This document shows positions 18,742 through 27,879 of a stretch of DNA of 64,000 nt, piece by piece. The position numbers were made by a program, and so were the translations under genes. The number at the start of each line of letters is the position of its first letter. The stretch's first letter is position 1. The DNA comes from Frigoribacterium sp. PhB24 (GTDB lineage Bacteria; Actinomycetota; Actinomycetes; Actinomycetales; Microbacteriaceae), in the NCBI RefSeq assembly GCF_003755185.1, contig NZ_RKIC01000009.1, positions 744,001 through 808,000 on the forward strand, read 5' to 3'. Under the pieces are notes generated by a model. It was not told the DNA's origin, ran no database searches, and was given only the letters and a program-made list of their open reading frames with translations.

Positions 18742-19947
18742 CTAATTCTCGCTCGATCCTTCGACCTCTCGCACGAAAGTTGCCGAGAGAATTGGCAAGG
18801 AAAAGTCGCCTTCAGCCACACGTCTTGCAGCTACGCCAGCTTGGTCCCGAGCATGCACGTCGCGATCAAACCTCTCGAGCTGAACGGCAGCACGACCGGG
18901 GTCGCGACTAAGTGACAACCCAGCCCCCCGCGATTCGAGCATCTCCGCTTGCCAACCGCCGTGGTTGAGAAGGACAGGCCGAGCCGCTGCCAACGTATCG
19001 AAGAATTTGTTAGCGCTGTTGTTCTCCAAGGCGGGTACGTCTATAACCCAGGAAGATCCGTAGGACGCTCGGGCCAGAAGCACAGGTAGATCCTTCTTTC
19101 CCACGGCGGGCAGCGCGACGAACGCTGTGTCGAGCACGCCGAGCTCTTGAGCCCTCTCGATCACCCTGGCTTTCTCGGCTCCTTCGCCCACAGCGACGAA
19201 GACCAACTCCGATCCGATTCTCGCCGAAGCCGCGGCTAGTTCTACCATGTAGTCGAGGCCATTTACTCGACCGAACGCCCCGCAGTACATGACTAAGCGA
19301 CGGCCCGTCAACCGACTGTCGCCCTCGAAGGGGTCAGGACTGGGTTCGTCGCCGGCACCGAACATCTCAACATCAGCAATGTTCGGCACAACAACGATCT
19401 TCTTGTGGAGTGGGGCCTTTGCGCGCACGCCGTCCGCCATGCCGGGCGACAAAGCCACGACGACATCGGCCTTCCGGTATGCCAGTCGTTCGAGCGACTC
19501 CGCGGCCAGGATTAACAGTCGGTTGCGGAGGACCCCCATCGCAACGGGTACCGACGGCCAGAGATCTCTCACTTCAAACACAAATCTCGTGCGCCGAAAC
19601 GCCAGGCCCCATAGCGCAGGTATCACGATAGTCAGTGGGGTGCTCGTCGCCACGATCGCGTCGCCCCGGAGCTTCCGGACTCGCCGGGCCGAGCGAACAG
19701 CGAAAGATGCGAACGAAACTAGTCGCCGAGCCACGCCCATGTCGCTCTGATATGGAACGCCGAAGTAGTGCACGGAGATACCGTCGACCATTCGATGCGC
19801 ATAGCCCGGGGCGCCCAAACTGCGATCGCTGGTGACCATCTCGACGTCGTGGCCGGCATGTCGGAGAGCCTGGGCAAAATGGTAAGAGCGAACACCACCA
19901 TTTTCGGTCGGCGTCCTAAAGTATTGATGCAGGTAGATAATGCGCAT
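18742..19947 (-). CDS. GT4-family glycosyltransferase, WbuB-like
   Basis: 401 aa GT-B enzyme. The N-terminus MRIIYLHQYFRTPTENGGVRSY is characteristic of WbuB-like fucosamine or related transferases. The donor-binding half has MYCGAFGRVNGLDYMVE and a degenerate E-x7-E region near PALENNSANKFFDTLAAARPV. It is predicted to add a sugar to the lipid-linked acceptor on the cytoplasmic side. It is the only complete glycosyltransferase in the locus. It is transcribed toward the polymerase gene and starts 9 bp after the UDP-sugar dehydrogenase gene, so those two form a minus-strand operon. Confidence 0.87.
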   Translation of the reverse strand: MRIIYLHQYFRTPTENGGVRSYHFAQALRHAGHDVEMVTSDRSLGAPGYAHRMVDGISVHYFGVPYQSDMGVARRLVSFASFAVRSARRVRKLRGDAIVATSTPLTIVIPALWGLAFRRTRFVFEVRDLWPSVPVAMGVLRNRLLILAAESLERLAYRKADVVVALSPGMADGVRAKAPLHKKIVVVPNIADVEMFGAGDEPSPDPFEGDSRLTGRRLVMYCGAFGRVNGLDYMVELAAASARIGSELVFVAVGEGAEKARVIERAQELGVLDTAFVALPAVGKKDLPVLLARASYGSSWVIDVPALENNSANKFFDTLAAARPVLLNHGGWQAEMLESRGAGLSLSRDPGRAAVQLERFDRDVHARDQAGVAARRVAEGDFSLPILSATFVREVEGSSEN

Positions 19948-19956
19948 GGTCGTCGT

Positions 19957-21210
19957 CTAGAGGCGCTGGACGCTGGGCCCAGTGAGCACATTTCTTGCGT
20001 CAAAGACTGGGACGCCTTCTGCGACGAGGGCCTCGAGGTCTACGTCTGCGTGATGAGTCAGCACGATGACCAGATCTGCGCCGGCCATAGCGTCCTGCAG
20101 TGTTGAGAGGCGCTCGACGCCCTGGGGCCAACGGTGTTCTTCAACGTGCGAGTCAAGCCCTCCAAGGTCCGCGCCCAATGCGGTCAAAAGTTCGATTACG
20201 CGGGCCGACGGCGCCTCTCGAATGTCACCCGTGTTCGGCTTGTAGGCGAGTCCCACGAGCGCGATACGCGCCCCCCGAACAGCCCTCGAGCGGTCGTTAA
20301 GCATGGTCATCGCTCGCTGGACCACGTAGTCGGGCATGTGGTCATTTACGTCGTTCGCGAGTTCGACGAAACGGAAGCTCTTACCAAGCTGCTTTCGCAC
20401 CTGCCACGACAGATAACTAGGGTCGACGGGTAGGCAATGGCCGCCCACACCAGGGCCAGGAGTGAACTTCATGAAGCCGAAAGGCTTAGAGGACGCGGCG
20501 TCAATCGACTCCCACACATCGACACCCAACTGGTGGGCGAAAATCGCCAACTCGTTGACCAAAGCGATGTTGACGTGGCGGAAGGTGTTTTCGAGAAGCT
20601 TCGTTAGTTCGGCCTCTCGGGTGCCCGACACAGGCACAACCGAATCAACCAGTTGAGAGTAAAAAGCCTGAACCTCTAGAAGCGATTCGGGGTTCATTCC
20701 CGAAACGACTTTTGGTGTTTCACGGAAACCCCAGGTTTTGTTCCCGGGGTCAATGCGCTCAGGGCTGTAGCCCACAAAGAAGTCGACGCCTGCAACGAGA
20801 CCCGACCCGGACTCAAGGATCGGTACGAGTAGCTCGTCGGTAGTCCCTGGATACGTCGTGGATTCGAGGACGACGGTCGACCCGCCTCTTATGAAAGGGG
20901 CGAGAGACGCTGCAGCCTGCTCAATAAAGCTCAAGTCGGGCAACGAATCCCGCAAAGGTGTCGGCACGGTGATGACTGCTACGTCGAATCCCTCCGCGTA
21001 GGCGTAGTCCAAGGTCGCGAGATACCGGCCGCCGCCGGTTGCCTCGGCGAGGGTCTCGTCCGAGATGTCGTCAACATAGGACGAACCGGCCTTCAGCAGC
21101 CCAACGCGGTTGCGGTCGAGATCGATGCCGACAACGTCATGACCGACCTCGACGGCTCTCATGGCAACGGGCAAGCCAACGTAACCCTGGCCAACGACGA
21201 CGGTCTTCAT
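19957..21210 (-). CDS. UDP-sugar 6-dehydrogenase (WecC/TviB type)
   Basis: 417 aa. The N-terminal NAD-binding signature is VVGQGYVGLPVA. The catalytic cysteine is Cys259 in GPGVGGHCLPVDPSY. The C-terminal UDP-binding domain has GLAYKPNTGDIREAPS. These enzymes oxidise UDP-GlcNAc, UDP-ManNAc or UDP-glucose at C6 to a uronic acid, so the surface polymer is probably acidic. The subfamily resembles UDP-N-acetylhexosamine dehydrogenases more than UDP-glucose dehydrogenase, but substrate is not certain. It is first in the minus-strand pair with the GT4 gene; 76 bp separate it from the end of the LCP gene. Confidence 0.9.
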   Translation of the reverse strand: MKTVVVGQGYVGLPVAMRAVEVGHDVVGIDLDRNRVGLLKAGSSYVDDISDETLAEATGGGRYLATLDYAYAEGFDVAVITVPTPLRDSLPDLSFIEQAAASLAPFIRGGSTVVLESTTYPGTTDELLVPILESGSGLVAGVDFFVGYSPERIDPGNKTWGFRETPKVVSGMNPESLLEVQAFYSQLVDSVVPVSGTREAELTKLLENTFRHVNIALVNELAIFAHQLGVDVWESIDAASSKPFGFMKFTPGPGVGGHCLPVDPSYLSWQVRKQLGKSFRFVELANDVNDHMPDYVVQRAMTMLNDRSRAVRGARIALVGLAYKPNTGDIREAPSARVIELLTALGADLGGLDSHVEEHRWPQGVERLSTLQDAMAGADLVIVLTHHADVDLEALVAEGVPVFDARNVLTGPSVQRL

Positions 21211-21286
21211 ATTAAAGCTCTCTTTAGGTTCGACTGCGCGCGGCCGTCACATGAGATTGGGGATGTGTGAAATCGAGGAACGAAGG

Positions 21287-22339
21287 TCATTGTGCGATAG
21301 GCACACTATTGAGGGAGTCGTTGGCCAAGGCGGCCTTGACAGCGTCGAGGCCGGGCTGGTCGACGTTCACGATGGACTGCCCGCCGATTGAACCGGTGCC
21401 GGCCGTCGGCACGGTGAAGAAGTGCATCTTCGACGCGTCGATCGATCGCAGGCTGACGCCGAGCGAGGCAATCGTTCCTATGTCGAATTCTTTGTCGACG
21501 GTGAGGTAGGGCGACATGGCCGTAACGAAAGCCGACACCTTGCCCGGGTCGGTCAAGGTCGACCTACTCAGGATCGTGTTGGCCAGGCCCTTGACGAACG
21601 CCTGCTGGTTCTTCACCCGCGTGAAGTCGGCATCGGCGAACGCGTAGCGCTCTCGGACGAAGGCCAGTGCAGCGTCGCCCTCCAGCTTGTTGAGGCCAGC
21701 AACGTACGAGAAACCAGCCTTGGTCGAGAACGCCTGCGGCGAGAACACGTCGACCCCGCCCAGCGCCGTCGTCATGCCCTTGAAACCTTCGAAGTCGATG
21801 ATGGCGACGTGGTCGATGCGGACGCCGAGCAGCTGCTCGACGGTCTGGACGGTCAAGGGCGAGCCGCCGTAGGCGAAGGCGGCGTTGATCTTGTTCGAGC
21901 CGTGACCGGGGATCGGCACGTAGAGGTCGCGCATGATCGACATCACATAGACGTTCTCGCGGTCGGCGTCGACGTGCACCAGCATCATCGAGTCGGTCCG
22001 CTGGTCCGACGCCGAGGCGTCGTCGATCGTCGTCGCGTCGGCCCGCGAGTCCGAACCCATCAGCAGGATGTTCATCGCCCCGTCGGGTGCCGGCGCCGGC
22101 CGCGTCGACTCTTCGGGGAAGGCCTGCTCGATCTTCGTCGCGTTGTCGTTGAACGAGTTCGCCAACCGCGACGCGTAGACACCGCCCACGACCCCGACGA
22201 CCACCAGCACCCCGACCAGCACCGACGCCAGCGTGATCAGCGCGATGACCGGCTTCGACCGACGCCGCTTGCGCTTCTTCTGCGGGGTCGGCTCGTCGCC
22301 GCCGCCCTCGTCCGGCGTCAGAGTGAAGATGTCGCTCAT
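21287..22339 (-). CDS. LytR-CpsA-Psr (LCP) family wall-polymer ligase
   Basis: 350 aa. A Lys/Arg-rich cytoplasmic tail (about 30 aa) and a membrane segment (about residues 30-55) are followed by an extracellular LCP domain. Conserved pieces are GSDSRAD, QRTDSMMLVHVD, SIMRDLYVPIPGHGSNKINAAFAYGG and DFEGFKGMTTALGGVDV. LCP enzymes transfer undecaprenyl-linked glycopolymers onto peptidoglycan, which fits attachment of the polymer made here. GC is back to chromosome level for most of the gene. It has its own probable promoter (TATAGT, 22396-22391). Confidence 0.92.
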   Translation of the reverse strand: MSDIFTLTPDEGGGDEPTPQKKRKRRRSKPVIALITLASVLVGVLVVVGVVGGVYASRLANSFNDNATKIEQAFPEESTRPAPAPDGAMNILLMGSDSRADATTIDDASASDQRTDSMMLVHVDADRENVYVMSIMRDLYVPIPGHGSNKINAAFAYGGSPLTVQTVEQLLGVRIDHVAIIDFEGFKGMTTALGGVDVFSPQAFSTKAGFSYVAGLNKLEGDAALAFVRERYAFADADFTRVKNQQAFVKGLANTILSRSTLTDPGKVSAFVTAMSPYLTVDKEFDIGTIASLGVSLRSIDASKMHFFTVPTAGTGSIGGQSIVNVDQPGLDAVKAALANDSLNSVPIAQ

Positions 22340-22390
22340 GCGGCTTGCTCCCCTAGCACTTGGTCACGGATCTCGGCCAAAGCTCACCCG

Positions 22391-22396
22391 ACTATA
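22391..22396 (-). promoter_or_regulatory. Probable -10 box of the LCP gene
   Basis: TATAGT on the minus strand lies about 50 nt upstream of the LCP start. It is an unusually A/T-rich spot in this GC-rich gap. The -35 region is poor (CCGAAG at 17 nt), so an activator or a different sigma factor may be needed. Confidence 0.45.
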
Positions 22397-22425
22397 ACAA
22401 GGGGCCGCAACGCCTTCGGCTCGCG

Positions 22426-22439
22426 CCCCCGAACGGGGG
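22426..22439. promoter_or_regulatory. Perfect palindrome CCCCCGAACGGGGG between divergent surface genes
   Basis: CCCCCG-AA-CGGGGG lies between the LCP gene (minus) and the 457-aa membrane protein gene (plus). Neither gene ends here, so a terminator role is unlikely. The 12-bp core CCCCCGAACGGG recurs at 23910-23921 and, inverted, at 34919-34930. A variant is at 6998-7011. It is a candidate operator. Confidence 0.45.
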
Positions 22440-22529
22440 TCGCCCTCACCCGACCAGCTCGTTCGTCGTGCGCAGGACGCCCCGGACGCGAGCTCCTCCC
22501 CGTGATGCGCTCGAGCCGTTGTTAGGGTC

Positions 22530-23903
22530 GTGACGTCCCGACCGACCAGACCCGAGAACGGCACACCCATCACCACCATCGCTCGCACACCCGCGTCACG
22601 TGTCGCCCGCCCCACCGCCTCGGCAGTCGATGTCGTCGTCGCCGCCGGGCTCTTCGTCGTCACGTCGGCGCTCGCCTGGTGGCGGTTGGCCCCTGCCGCA
22701 CGCAACAGCCTCTGGGCCGAGGACGGTCGCAACTTCCTCGCCGACAGCGCCGGCTCACGAGTCGGAGGCGCATGGTTCGACCCCTACGCCGGCTACCTCC
22801 ACCTGCTGCCGCGGATGTCGGCCGACCTCGTCACCGCGCTGGCACCGCTGTCCCGGTACGCAGTCGCCGTCACGGCCGTCAGCTGCCTCGTCGTCGCCGT
22901 CGTCGCGGTCGTGGTCTACGTCTGCGCCGGTGACGTCATCGGCGACCGGACCAGCCGGGTCGTCGTCGCACTCGTTCCGACGCTGCTTCCGGTCACGTCG
23001 TGGGAGGTCCTCGGGAACCTCGCCAACCTGCACTGGTTCCTGCTGTGGGTGACGCCCTGGCTGCTCCTGCGGCGCTACCGCACGCGCACCGGCCTCGTGC
23101 TGGCCACCATCGGTGCCGCCGTCATCGCCCTGACCGAGATCCAAGCAGTCCTCTTCGTGCCCCTGATGCTGTGGCACGTCCGCGACGCCCGGCGATGGCC
23201 TCCCCGAGTCGCCCTGCTGATCGGCCTGGGCGCGCAGGTCGCGGCCACGGTCGCTTCCCCCCGGGCCGAGGTCGAAGGGACGGCCGGCAGCCTGTCCGAT
23301 CTCGTCACGGGCTACGTCGTCAACGTCATCGGTGGCGTCTGGTGGGCCGATGCGCACCAGGTGGGCCAGATCGCCGCATCACACTGGCCCCTGCTCGTGG
23401 CCGCTGCCCTGCCGTTCGTCGCCGCCACGGCCTACCTGCTCGTGCGCGGCGACTCCCGCCATCGCGTCGCCACGGCGGCACTCGCCCTCGGATCGCTCGG
23501 CGCATACGCCGGTGCCTACCTCGCGAACGGCTACCACCGGGCCCTGTACTCCACGTACACCCCCGATGCCTGGCTCGACGGCTTCCAGTACACGCGCTAC
23601 GGCGTGGTGCCCGGCATGCTGCTCGTCGCCCTGCTCCCCCTCGCTCTCTCACTCGCCCGATCCCGGTCGGCGCGCGTACCCACCCTGCTGATCACCGCCG
23701 GCCTCCTTCTCGTGCTCGTGGTGCAGGCCGCCCAGCTCGGCTCCGTGCAGGGCGCCCGGGCGGCAGGACCGGTCTGGCCGCCGCAAGCGACGACCGTCGT
23801 GGACGAATGCGACGCCGGCGCAGCCGTGGGTGACGCGAGCATCGCTCCCGGTGGCCCCTGGCTGATCGTCCTCCCCTGTTCCTTCGTCGAGGACGGCGAG
23901 TGA
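22530..23903 (+). CDS. Polytopic membrane protein, possibly GT-C-like
   Basis: 457 aa with about 10-11 predicted membrane segments. After the first segment comes NSLWAEDGRNFLADSAG and then YAGYLHLLPRMSADLVTALAP; an acidic pair in the first outer loop followed by such a segment is seen in GT-C-type membrane glycosyltransferases. A second polar stretch, NGYHRALYSTYTPDAWLDGFQYTRY, lies near residues 325-350. The product may act on lipid-linked sugars outside the membrane, but that is inference from topology and location. The GTG start is the only one before the coding block begins; a TAGGGT just upstream could be its -10 only if a later start is used. Confidence 0.65.
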   Translation: MTSRPTRPENGTPITTIARTPASRVARPTASAVDVVVAAGLFVVTSALAWWRLAPAARNSLWAEDGRNFLADSAGSRVGGAWFDPYAGYLHLLPRMSADLVTALAPLSRYAVAVTAVSCLVVAVVAVVVYVCAGDVIGDRTSRVVVALVPTLLPVTSWEVLGNLANLHWFLLWVTPWLLLRRYRTRTGLVLATIGAAVIALTEIQAVLFVPLMLWHVRDARRWPPRVALLIGLGAQVAATVASPRAEVEGTAGSLSDLVTGYVVNVIGGVWWADAHQVGQIAASHWPLLVAAALPFVAATAYLLVRGDSRHRVATAALALGSLGAYAGAYLANGYHRALYSTYTPDAWLDGFQYTRYGVVPGMLLVALLPLALSLARSRSARVPTLLITAGLLLVLVVQAAQLGSVQGARAAGPVWPPQATTVVDECDAGAAVGDASIAPGGPWLIVLPCSFVEDGE

Positions 23904-23909
23904 CCACCC

Positions 23910-23921
23910 CCCGAACGGGTC
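23910..23921. promoter_or_regulatory. CCCCCGAACGGG site upstream of the LAYTG protein gene
   Basis: Second copy of the 12-bp word found at 22426. It lies 7 bp after the stop of the membrane protein gene and 222 bp before the LAYTG protein start, so it could be an operator or part of a terminator. The remaining gap to 24142 has no gene. TAGGTT at 24031-24036 is a possible -10. Confidence 0.35.
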
Positions 23922-24142
23922 GATAGCAGGTCGCGCGCGAGCTGTCATCCGCGAACGGGTGACGCACGGGTGTACCGAGAATCACCCGACGGTAAGTGGA
24001 CCGAACGGTGTCGTTCTCTCAGCTTCGGGATAGGTTCGTCTGGTGCCGCCCTCCGGGCCGGCACTGCGTGTCTCACCCGGCGCTGGGCCAGGAGCGGACA
24101 AGCGATGACGCTTGCACCACCGATCAAGAAAGCACTCACCAC

Positions 24143-25678
24143 GTGATCACCAAGTTCTCTTGGCGTCGTGCGGTGGCCGTTCCGGCCGTCCTCACGCTCG
24201 CCCTCGGAGGGGCCCTCCTCTCCTCCACCGCGGCACAGGCCGCCCCGGGCAACCTCGTCATCACGAGCCCGACGGACGGCGGCGCGACCACCTCGCGCAC
24301 CGTCGTCGTCACCGGCTCCGTGACGCCGGGTGCCATCGTCACGTTCTCGACCGCTGAGGGCGGCACGGAACTGACGCGCACCACCTCCGACCGCAACACG
24401 GGCGCCTTCACCGCGACCCTGCCCACCTACGCCGACGACGCCGTCCGCAACCAGAGCGTCTTCGTCAACGGCCTGGTCGGCTTCAGCGGTTTCGACGAGC
24501 CCAAGACGCTCTCGTTCGTCCTGCCGCTCACCAAGTACCTCACGCTCGCCACGCCCACAGAGGGCTCGACGACCGACTCGCGCACCGTGACCTTCACCGG
24601 CACGGCCACCCAGGGCTCGACCGTCACGGTCTCCAACGCCTCGGGTGAGCTCGGTCGCCAGAACCTCGGCAACGCCTCGACGTACTCCATCACGGTTCCT
24701 TACGACGCTGCAGCCACCCAGGCCCAGACCGTCACCGTCGGCGGCATCCTCGGCGGCAGCGGTCTGACTCCGATCACGCGCAACTTCACGATCCCGGCCG
24801 TCGCGGCCCCGGCCAAGACCGTCACGCTCGACTCGCCTGCCGCGGGCACCACGACCGAGTCCCGCTCGGTCACCTTCACGGGTACCGCTCCCGTGGGCTC
24901 GACGGTCACCATCACCGGTGCCGACGGCGAGCTCGGCCGCGCCAACCTCGGCAACGCCAGCACCTACTCGATCACCGTCGAGTACGCGGCCGACGCCCCC
25001 GTCGACCAGACCGTGACCGTCGGCGGCTTCGTCGGCGGCAGCGGCTTCGACAACACCGTCGTGCGCTCGTTCGCCCTGCCCGCCGAGGTCGTTCCCCCGA
25101 CCACGCCCGTCGTGCTCGACGCACCCGTCATCACCTCGCCCACCCAGGGCCAGGTCGTCGTCGGTGACCAGGTCACCTTCGAGGGCACCGGCACCCCCGG
25201 CTCGAACATCCTGCTCGCCGTCGTCCCGACGGACCAGCTGCCCGAGCTCGAGGCACCCGCTGACGAGATGCGCGCCGCTGCCGAGCCCGCCGACCCCGCC
25301 GACCCGATCGTGGTCGACGCGGACGGCAACTGGACCGTCACCCTCGCCCTGACGCCGGACGACTACACCGCCGCGGCCGTGGCGTTCCTGCTCGACGCGG
25401 ACGGCGCCCCGGTGCTCGACGACGCCGGTCAGCCGATCGTCTCGGACCCCTCGGCCGACGTGGCCTTCAGCCTCGTCGCCGCGGTCGTCCCGGCCGGCAC
25501 CCCCGCCACCCCGATCGCCACCGGCACCGCCGGTACGACCGGCCTGGCCTACACGGGTAGCGAAGGCACCGAGGCCGCCATCGGCATCGGCGCCGCCGTC
25601 CTGCTGCTCGGCTCGACCCTGATGGTCCTCGCTCGCCGCCGCGCGAAGCTCGCGACCACCGACGTGGCCGGCGAGTAA
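24143..25678 (+). CDS. Wall-anchored (LAYTG) surface protein with Ig-like repeats
   Basis: 511 aa. The signal peptide spans residues 1 to about 33 (basic start, hydrophobic core, cleavage near AQA-AP). Three tandem repeats of about 93-95 aa follow, each with a TSRTV/ESRSV strand, FTGTAxxGSTVT and a GGxxGGSGF turn. A fourth, more diverged unit starts at APVITSPTQGQ. These look like bacterial Ig-like adhesion modules. The C-terminus has LAYTG near residues 468-472, a hydrophobic helix and a RRRAK tail, the substrate signal of class E sortases in actinobacteria. No sortase gene is in the window. GTG 24143 is chosen because it begins the signal peptide. It is a monocistronic gene with a strong terminator. 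Confidence 0.85.
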   Translation: MITKFSWRRAVAVPAVLTLALGGALLSSTAAQAAPGNLVITSPTDGGATTSRTVVVTGSVTPGAIVTFSTAEGGTELTRTTSDRNTGAFTATLPTYADDAVRNQSVFVNGLVGFSGFDEPKTLSFVLPLTKYLTLATPTEGSTTDSRTVTFTGTATQGSTVTVSNASGELGRQNLGNASTYSITVPYDAAATQAQTVTVGGILGGSGLTPITRNFTIPAVAAPAKTVTLDSPAAGTTTESRSVTFTGTAPVGSTVTITGADGELGRANLGNASTYSITVEYAADAPVDQTVTVGGFVGGSGFDNTVVRSFALPAEVVPPTTPVVLDAPVITSPTQGQVVVGDQVTFEGTGTPGSNILLAVVPTDQLPELEAPADEMRAAAEPADPADPIVVDADGNWTVTLALTPDDYTAAAVAFLLDADGAPVLDDAGQPIVSDPSADVAFSLVAAVVPAGTPATPIATGTAGTTGLAYTGSEGTEAAIGIGAAVLLLGSTLMVLARRRAKLATTDVAGE

Positions 25679-25694
25679 CACCCGCACCACGACG

Positions 25695-25732
25695 ACGGCC
25701 CCCGTCGCTGCCTCGGCAGCGACGGGGGCCGT
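25695..25732 (+). terminator. Strong hairpin terminator after the LAYTG protein gene
   Basis: An 18-bp perfect stem (25695-25712 with 25715-25732) closes on a 2-nt gap, in effect a CTCG tetraloop. It begins 16 bp after the stop codon. There is no long T-run, as is usual in high-GC actinobacteria. Confidence 0.8.
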
Positions 25733-25806
25733 TCCGCGTCCGGCGCCGGCCACCCGGCGCGGCCGCAAGGCTGTCGGCGCGAACCGCTCAGGCCACAGAC
25801 GCACGA

Positions 25807-25835
25807 ACGCCCCCACCTCGAGAAGGTGGGGGCGT
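25807..25835 (-). terminator. Hairpin terminator of ssrA
   Basis: A 12-bp perfect stem, ACGCCCCCACCT (25807-25818) with 25824-25835, has a 5-nt loop and lies about 32 bp beyond the 3' end of tmRNA on the minus strand. Confidence 0.7.
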
Positions 25836-25866
25836 CCGGTGTTCGAGAGCGTGTGACGACGACCGG

Positions 25867-26244
25867 TGGTGGAGATGGGGGGAATTGAACCCCCGTCCAT
25901 CGCTGAGATTGCACGCATTCTACGGGCGTAGCCAGATGAGGCGTTCTGCTCGGCTCCGACCTTTGTTACTGGCTTCTAGGTCGACGAGCCCAGCCCGAGT
26001 GCAAGTCCCGTGTGACCCCCAGGCGTAGTCACACAGCAAGCCATCTAAATGACGTCAGGATCTGGTTAGAAGGCGGTCACCAGACTGACGGACTCCATGT
26101 GGCTCTACTGCTTACGCAGCGAGAGCGAAGTCAGTGCGCTTGTTATTGGCACTTATTGTTTTCCAGAGATCGTTTACGAGATAACCCTGGATCCTCGGCC
26201 CGCTTCTCGTTCGCACACAGGCGATGTCGAAACCGATCATCCCC
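25867..26244 (-). ncRNA. ssrA: tmRNA (transfer-messenger RNA)
   Basis: About 378 nt. The 5' end GGGGATGATCGG (from 26244) pairs with the 3' end CATCTCC before the encoded CCA at 25869-25867, forming the alanine-type acceptor stem. The T-arm is the GGGGG-TTCAATT-CCCCC hairpin. The mRNA-like part has a GCC resume codon and encodes ANNKRTDFALAA followed by TAA, the degradation tag of Microbacteriaceae type. tmRNA frees stalled ribosomes together with SmpB, whose gene follows closely upstream in the same direction. Confidence 0.95.
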
Positions 26245-26373
26245 ATGAGGGGGCCGTCGTCACACGCTCTTGAGTTACCAACGCACGTTTCCGTGCGGCC
26301 CATCAGTCTACGTCGTCCGTCGCGTTCGCGCCACCGGCGGCCCTCACCCCACACGGGCCCACGGGCCGACCGG

Positions 26374-26850
26374 TCACTCCCCCAGGTGCTTGCGCGCCGA
26401 CATCGCCGACTGCGCCTCGCGCGTGGCGGTGCGCTCGCGCAGGGTCTGACGCTTGTCGTACTCGCGCTTGCCCTTCGCGAGGGCGATCTCGACCTTGGCC
26501 CGGCCGTCGCTGAAGTAGATCTTGAGCGGGACGACCGTGAAGCCGCCCTCTTTGGTCTTCTGCCCGATCTTGTCGATCTCGTGGCGGTGCAGCAGCAGCT
26601 TGCGCTTGCGCCGGGGCGCGTGGTTGTTCCAGGTGCCCTCGGTGTACTCGGGGATGTGCACCGCGTCGAGCCACGCCTCGCCGCCGTCGACGAACGCGTA
26701 CCCGTCGACCAGCGACGCGCGCCCCTGCCGCAACGACTTGACCTCGGTGCCGCTCAGGACGATTCCCGCCTCGTAGGTGGTGTCGATCGTGTAGTCGTGG
26801 CGCGCGCGGCGGTTCGTGGCCACGACCTTCTCACCGCGTTCTTTCGCCAC
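26374..26850 (-). CDS. smpB: SsrA-binding protein SmpB
   Basis: 158 aa, standard length. Conserved parts are [44 protein letters not shown] and the C-terminal basic tail [15 protein letters not shown] that enters the decoding channel. It binds tmRNA and delivers it to stalled ribosomes. GTG 26850 is chosen because [18 protein letters not shown] begins the family and an AGGAGG ribosome binding site sits just upstream; the longer frame is not conserved. It shares orientation with ssrA, 130 bp away. Confidence 0.95.
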   Translation of the reverse strand: MAKERGEKVVATNRRARHDYTIDTTYEAGIVLSGTEVKSLRQGRASLVDGYAFVDGGEAWLDAVHIPEYTEGTWNNHAPRRKRKLLLHRHEIDKIGQKTKEGGFTVVPLKIYFSDGRAKVEIALAKGKREYDKRQTLRERTATREAQSAMSARKHLGE

Positions 26851-26901
26851 GCTGGCCTCCTGGGTCGTTCGGGTGGGGATGCTGCCGACAGGCAGCCGTT
26901 C

Positions 26902-26907
26902 AGTATA
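26902..26907 (-). promoter_or_regulatory. Probable -10 box of smpB
   Basis: TATACT on the minus strand, 5 of 6 matches to TATAAT, lies about 50 nt before the smpB start. Its -35 position falls inside the adjacent AGGAGGCGCG inverted repeat, so the repeat overlaps the promoter. Confidence 0.45.
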
Positions 26908-26913
26908 CAGCGA

Positions 26914-26952
26914 AGGAGGCGCGGTGCCCGTGTGACGGACACCGCGCCTCCT
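26914..26952. repeat. Inverted pair of the AGGAGGCGCG repeat between ftsX and smpB
   Basis: AGGAGGCGCGGTG (26914-26926) faces CACCGCGCCTCCT, with CCCGT and ACGG extending the pairing toward the loop. After it comes CGGCTCTGCCG, also found beside the copy at 5581. It lies immediately downstream of ftsX on the minus strand and is probably its terminator. Confidence 0.65.
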
Positions 26953-26968
26953 CGGCTCTGCCGCCGGC

Positions 26969-27879
26969 CTAGACCTTGAGGTAGCGCCGGATGGCGACGT
27001 TCGCGCTGAGCGCGGCGAGCAGGATGCCGACGACGATGACGATCGGCACGACGAGCGCGGCATCGCGGAGGCCGATGAACGGTGTGCCCTGGAAGGTCAC
27101 CGCCAGGTAGCCCTTCACGAAGAAGTTCACGATCGCGATGATCGCCCCGCCCGCGAGCAACGACCCCACGAGGGCCGCGATCACGCCCTCGAGGATGAAC
27201 GGCGTCTGGATGAACCGGTTCGAGGCGCCGACCAGGCGCATGATGCCGAGCTCTCGACGCCTGCTGAACGCACTCAACCGGATGGTCGTGGCGATCAGCA
27301 GCACGGCCGCGATCAGCATGAGCGAGGCGATGCCGATGGCCGTGTAACTCGCCGCGTTCAGCACCGCGAAGATCGGGTCGAGGTACCCGCGCTGGTCGAC
27401 GACGCTCTGCACCCCGGCCAGGCTCGACAGGCTCTCGGTGAGGACGTCGGACTGCGTCGGGTCTTTCAGGTTCACCCAGAAGGTCTCGTTCAGGTAGGCC
27501 GGCTGGACGAACTCGGTGGCCGGGCTGTCGGCGAACTGCTGCTTGAAGCGGTCGTAGGCCTGGGTCTGGTCCTCGAAGTAGAACTTGTCGACATAAGGCG
27601 TGAGCACGTCGCTGTCCAGTTGCGCCTTGACGCCGGCGATCTGGTCCTGCGTGGCCATCGCGCCGGTGCAGTTGCCGGTCGTGTCGGTGTCGGTGCAGAG
27701 GTACACGGCGACCTGGGCCTTGTCGTACCAGTAGCCCTTCATCTGCGTGATCTGCATCTGCAGCAGGGCGGCCGTGCCGACGAAGGTCAGCGAGATGAAC
27801 GTGACGAGCACGACCGAGACGACCATCGAGGCGTTGCGGCGGAGGCCGCTGCCGACCTCGCTCATGACGAGTCCGAGTC

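Noticed and set aside
24036-24142. A riboswitch ahead of the LAYTG protein gene
   Set aside because: The leader holds several GC-rich hairpins but no consensus of a known riboswitch class could be recognised by eye.
23945-25918. A 657-codon open frame on the minus strand opposite the LAYTG protein gene and part of tmRNA
   Set aside because: It is the antisense of a repeat-rich high-GC gene, has no family resemblance, and runs into the tmRNA 3' end. The plus-strand frame has a signal peptide, Ig-like repeats and a sorting signal.
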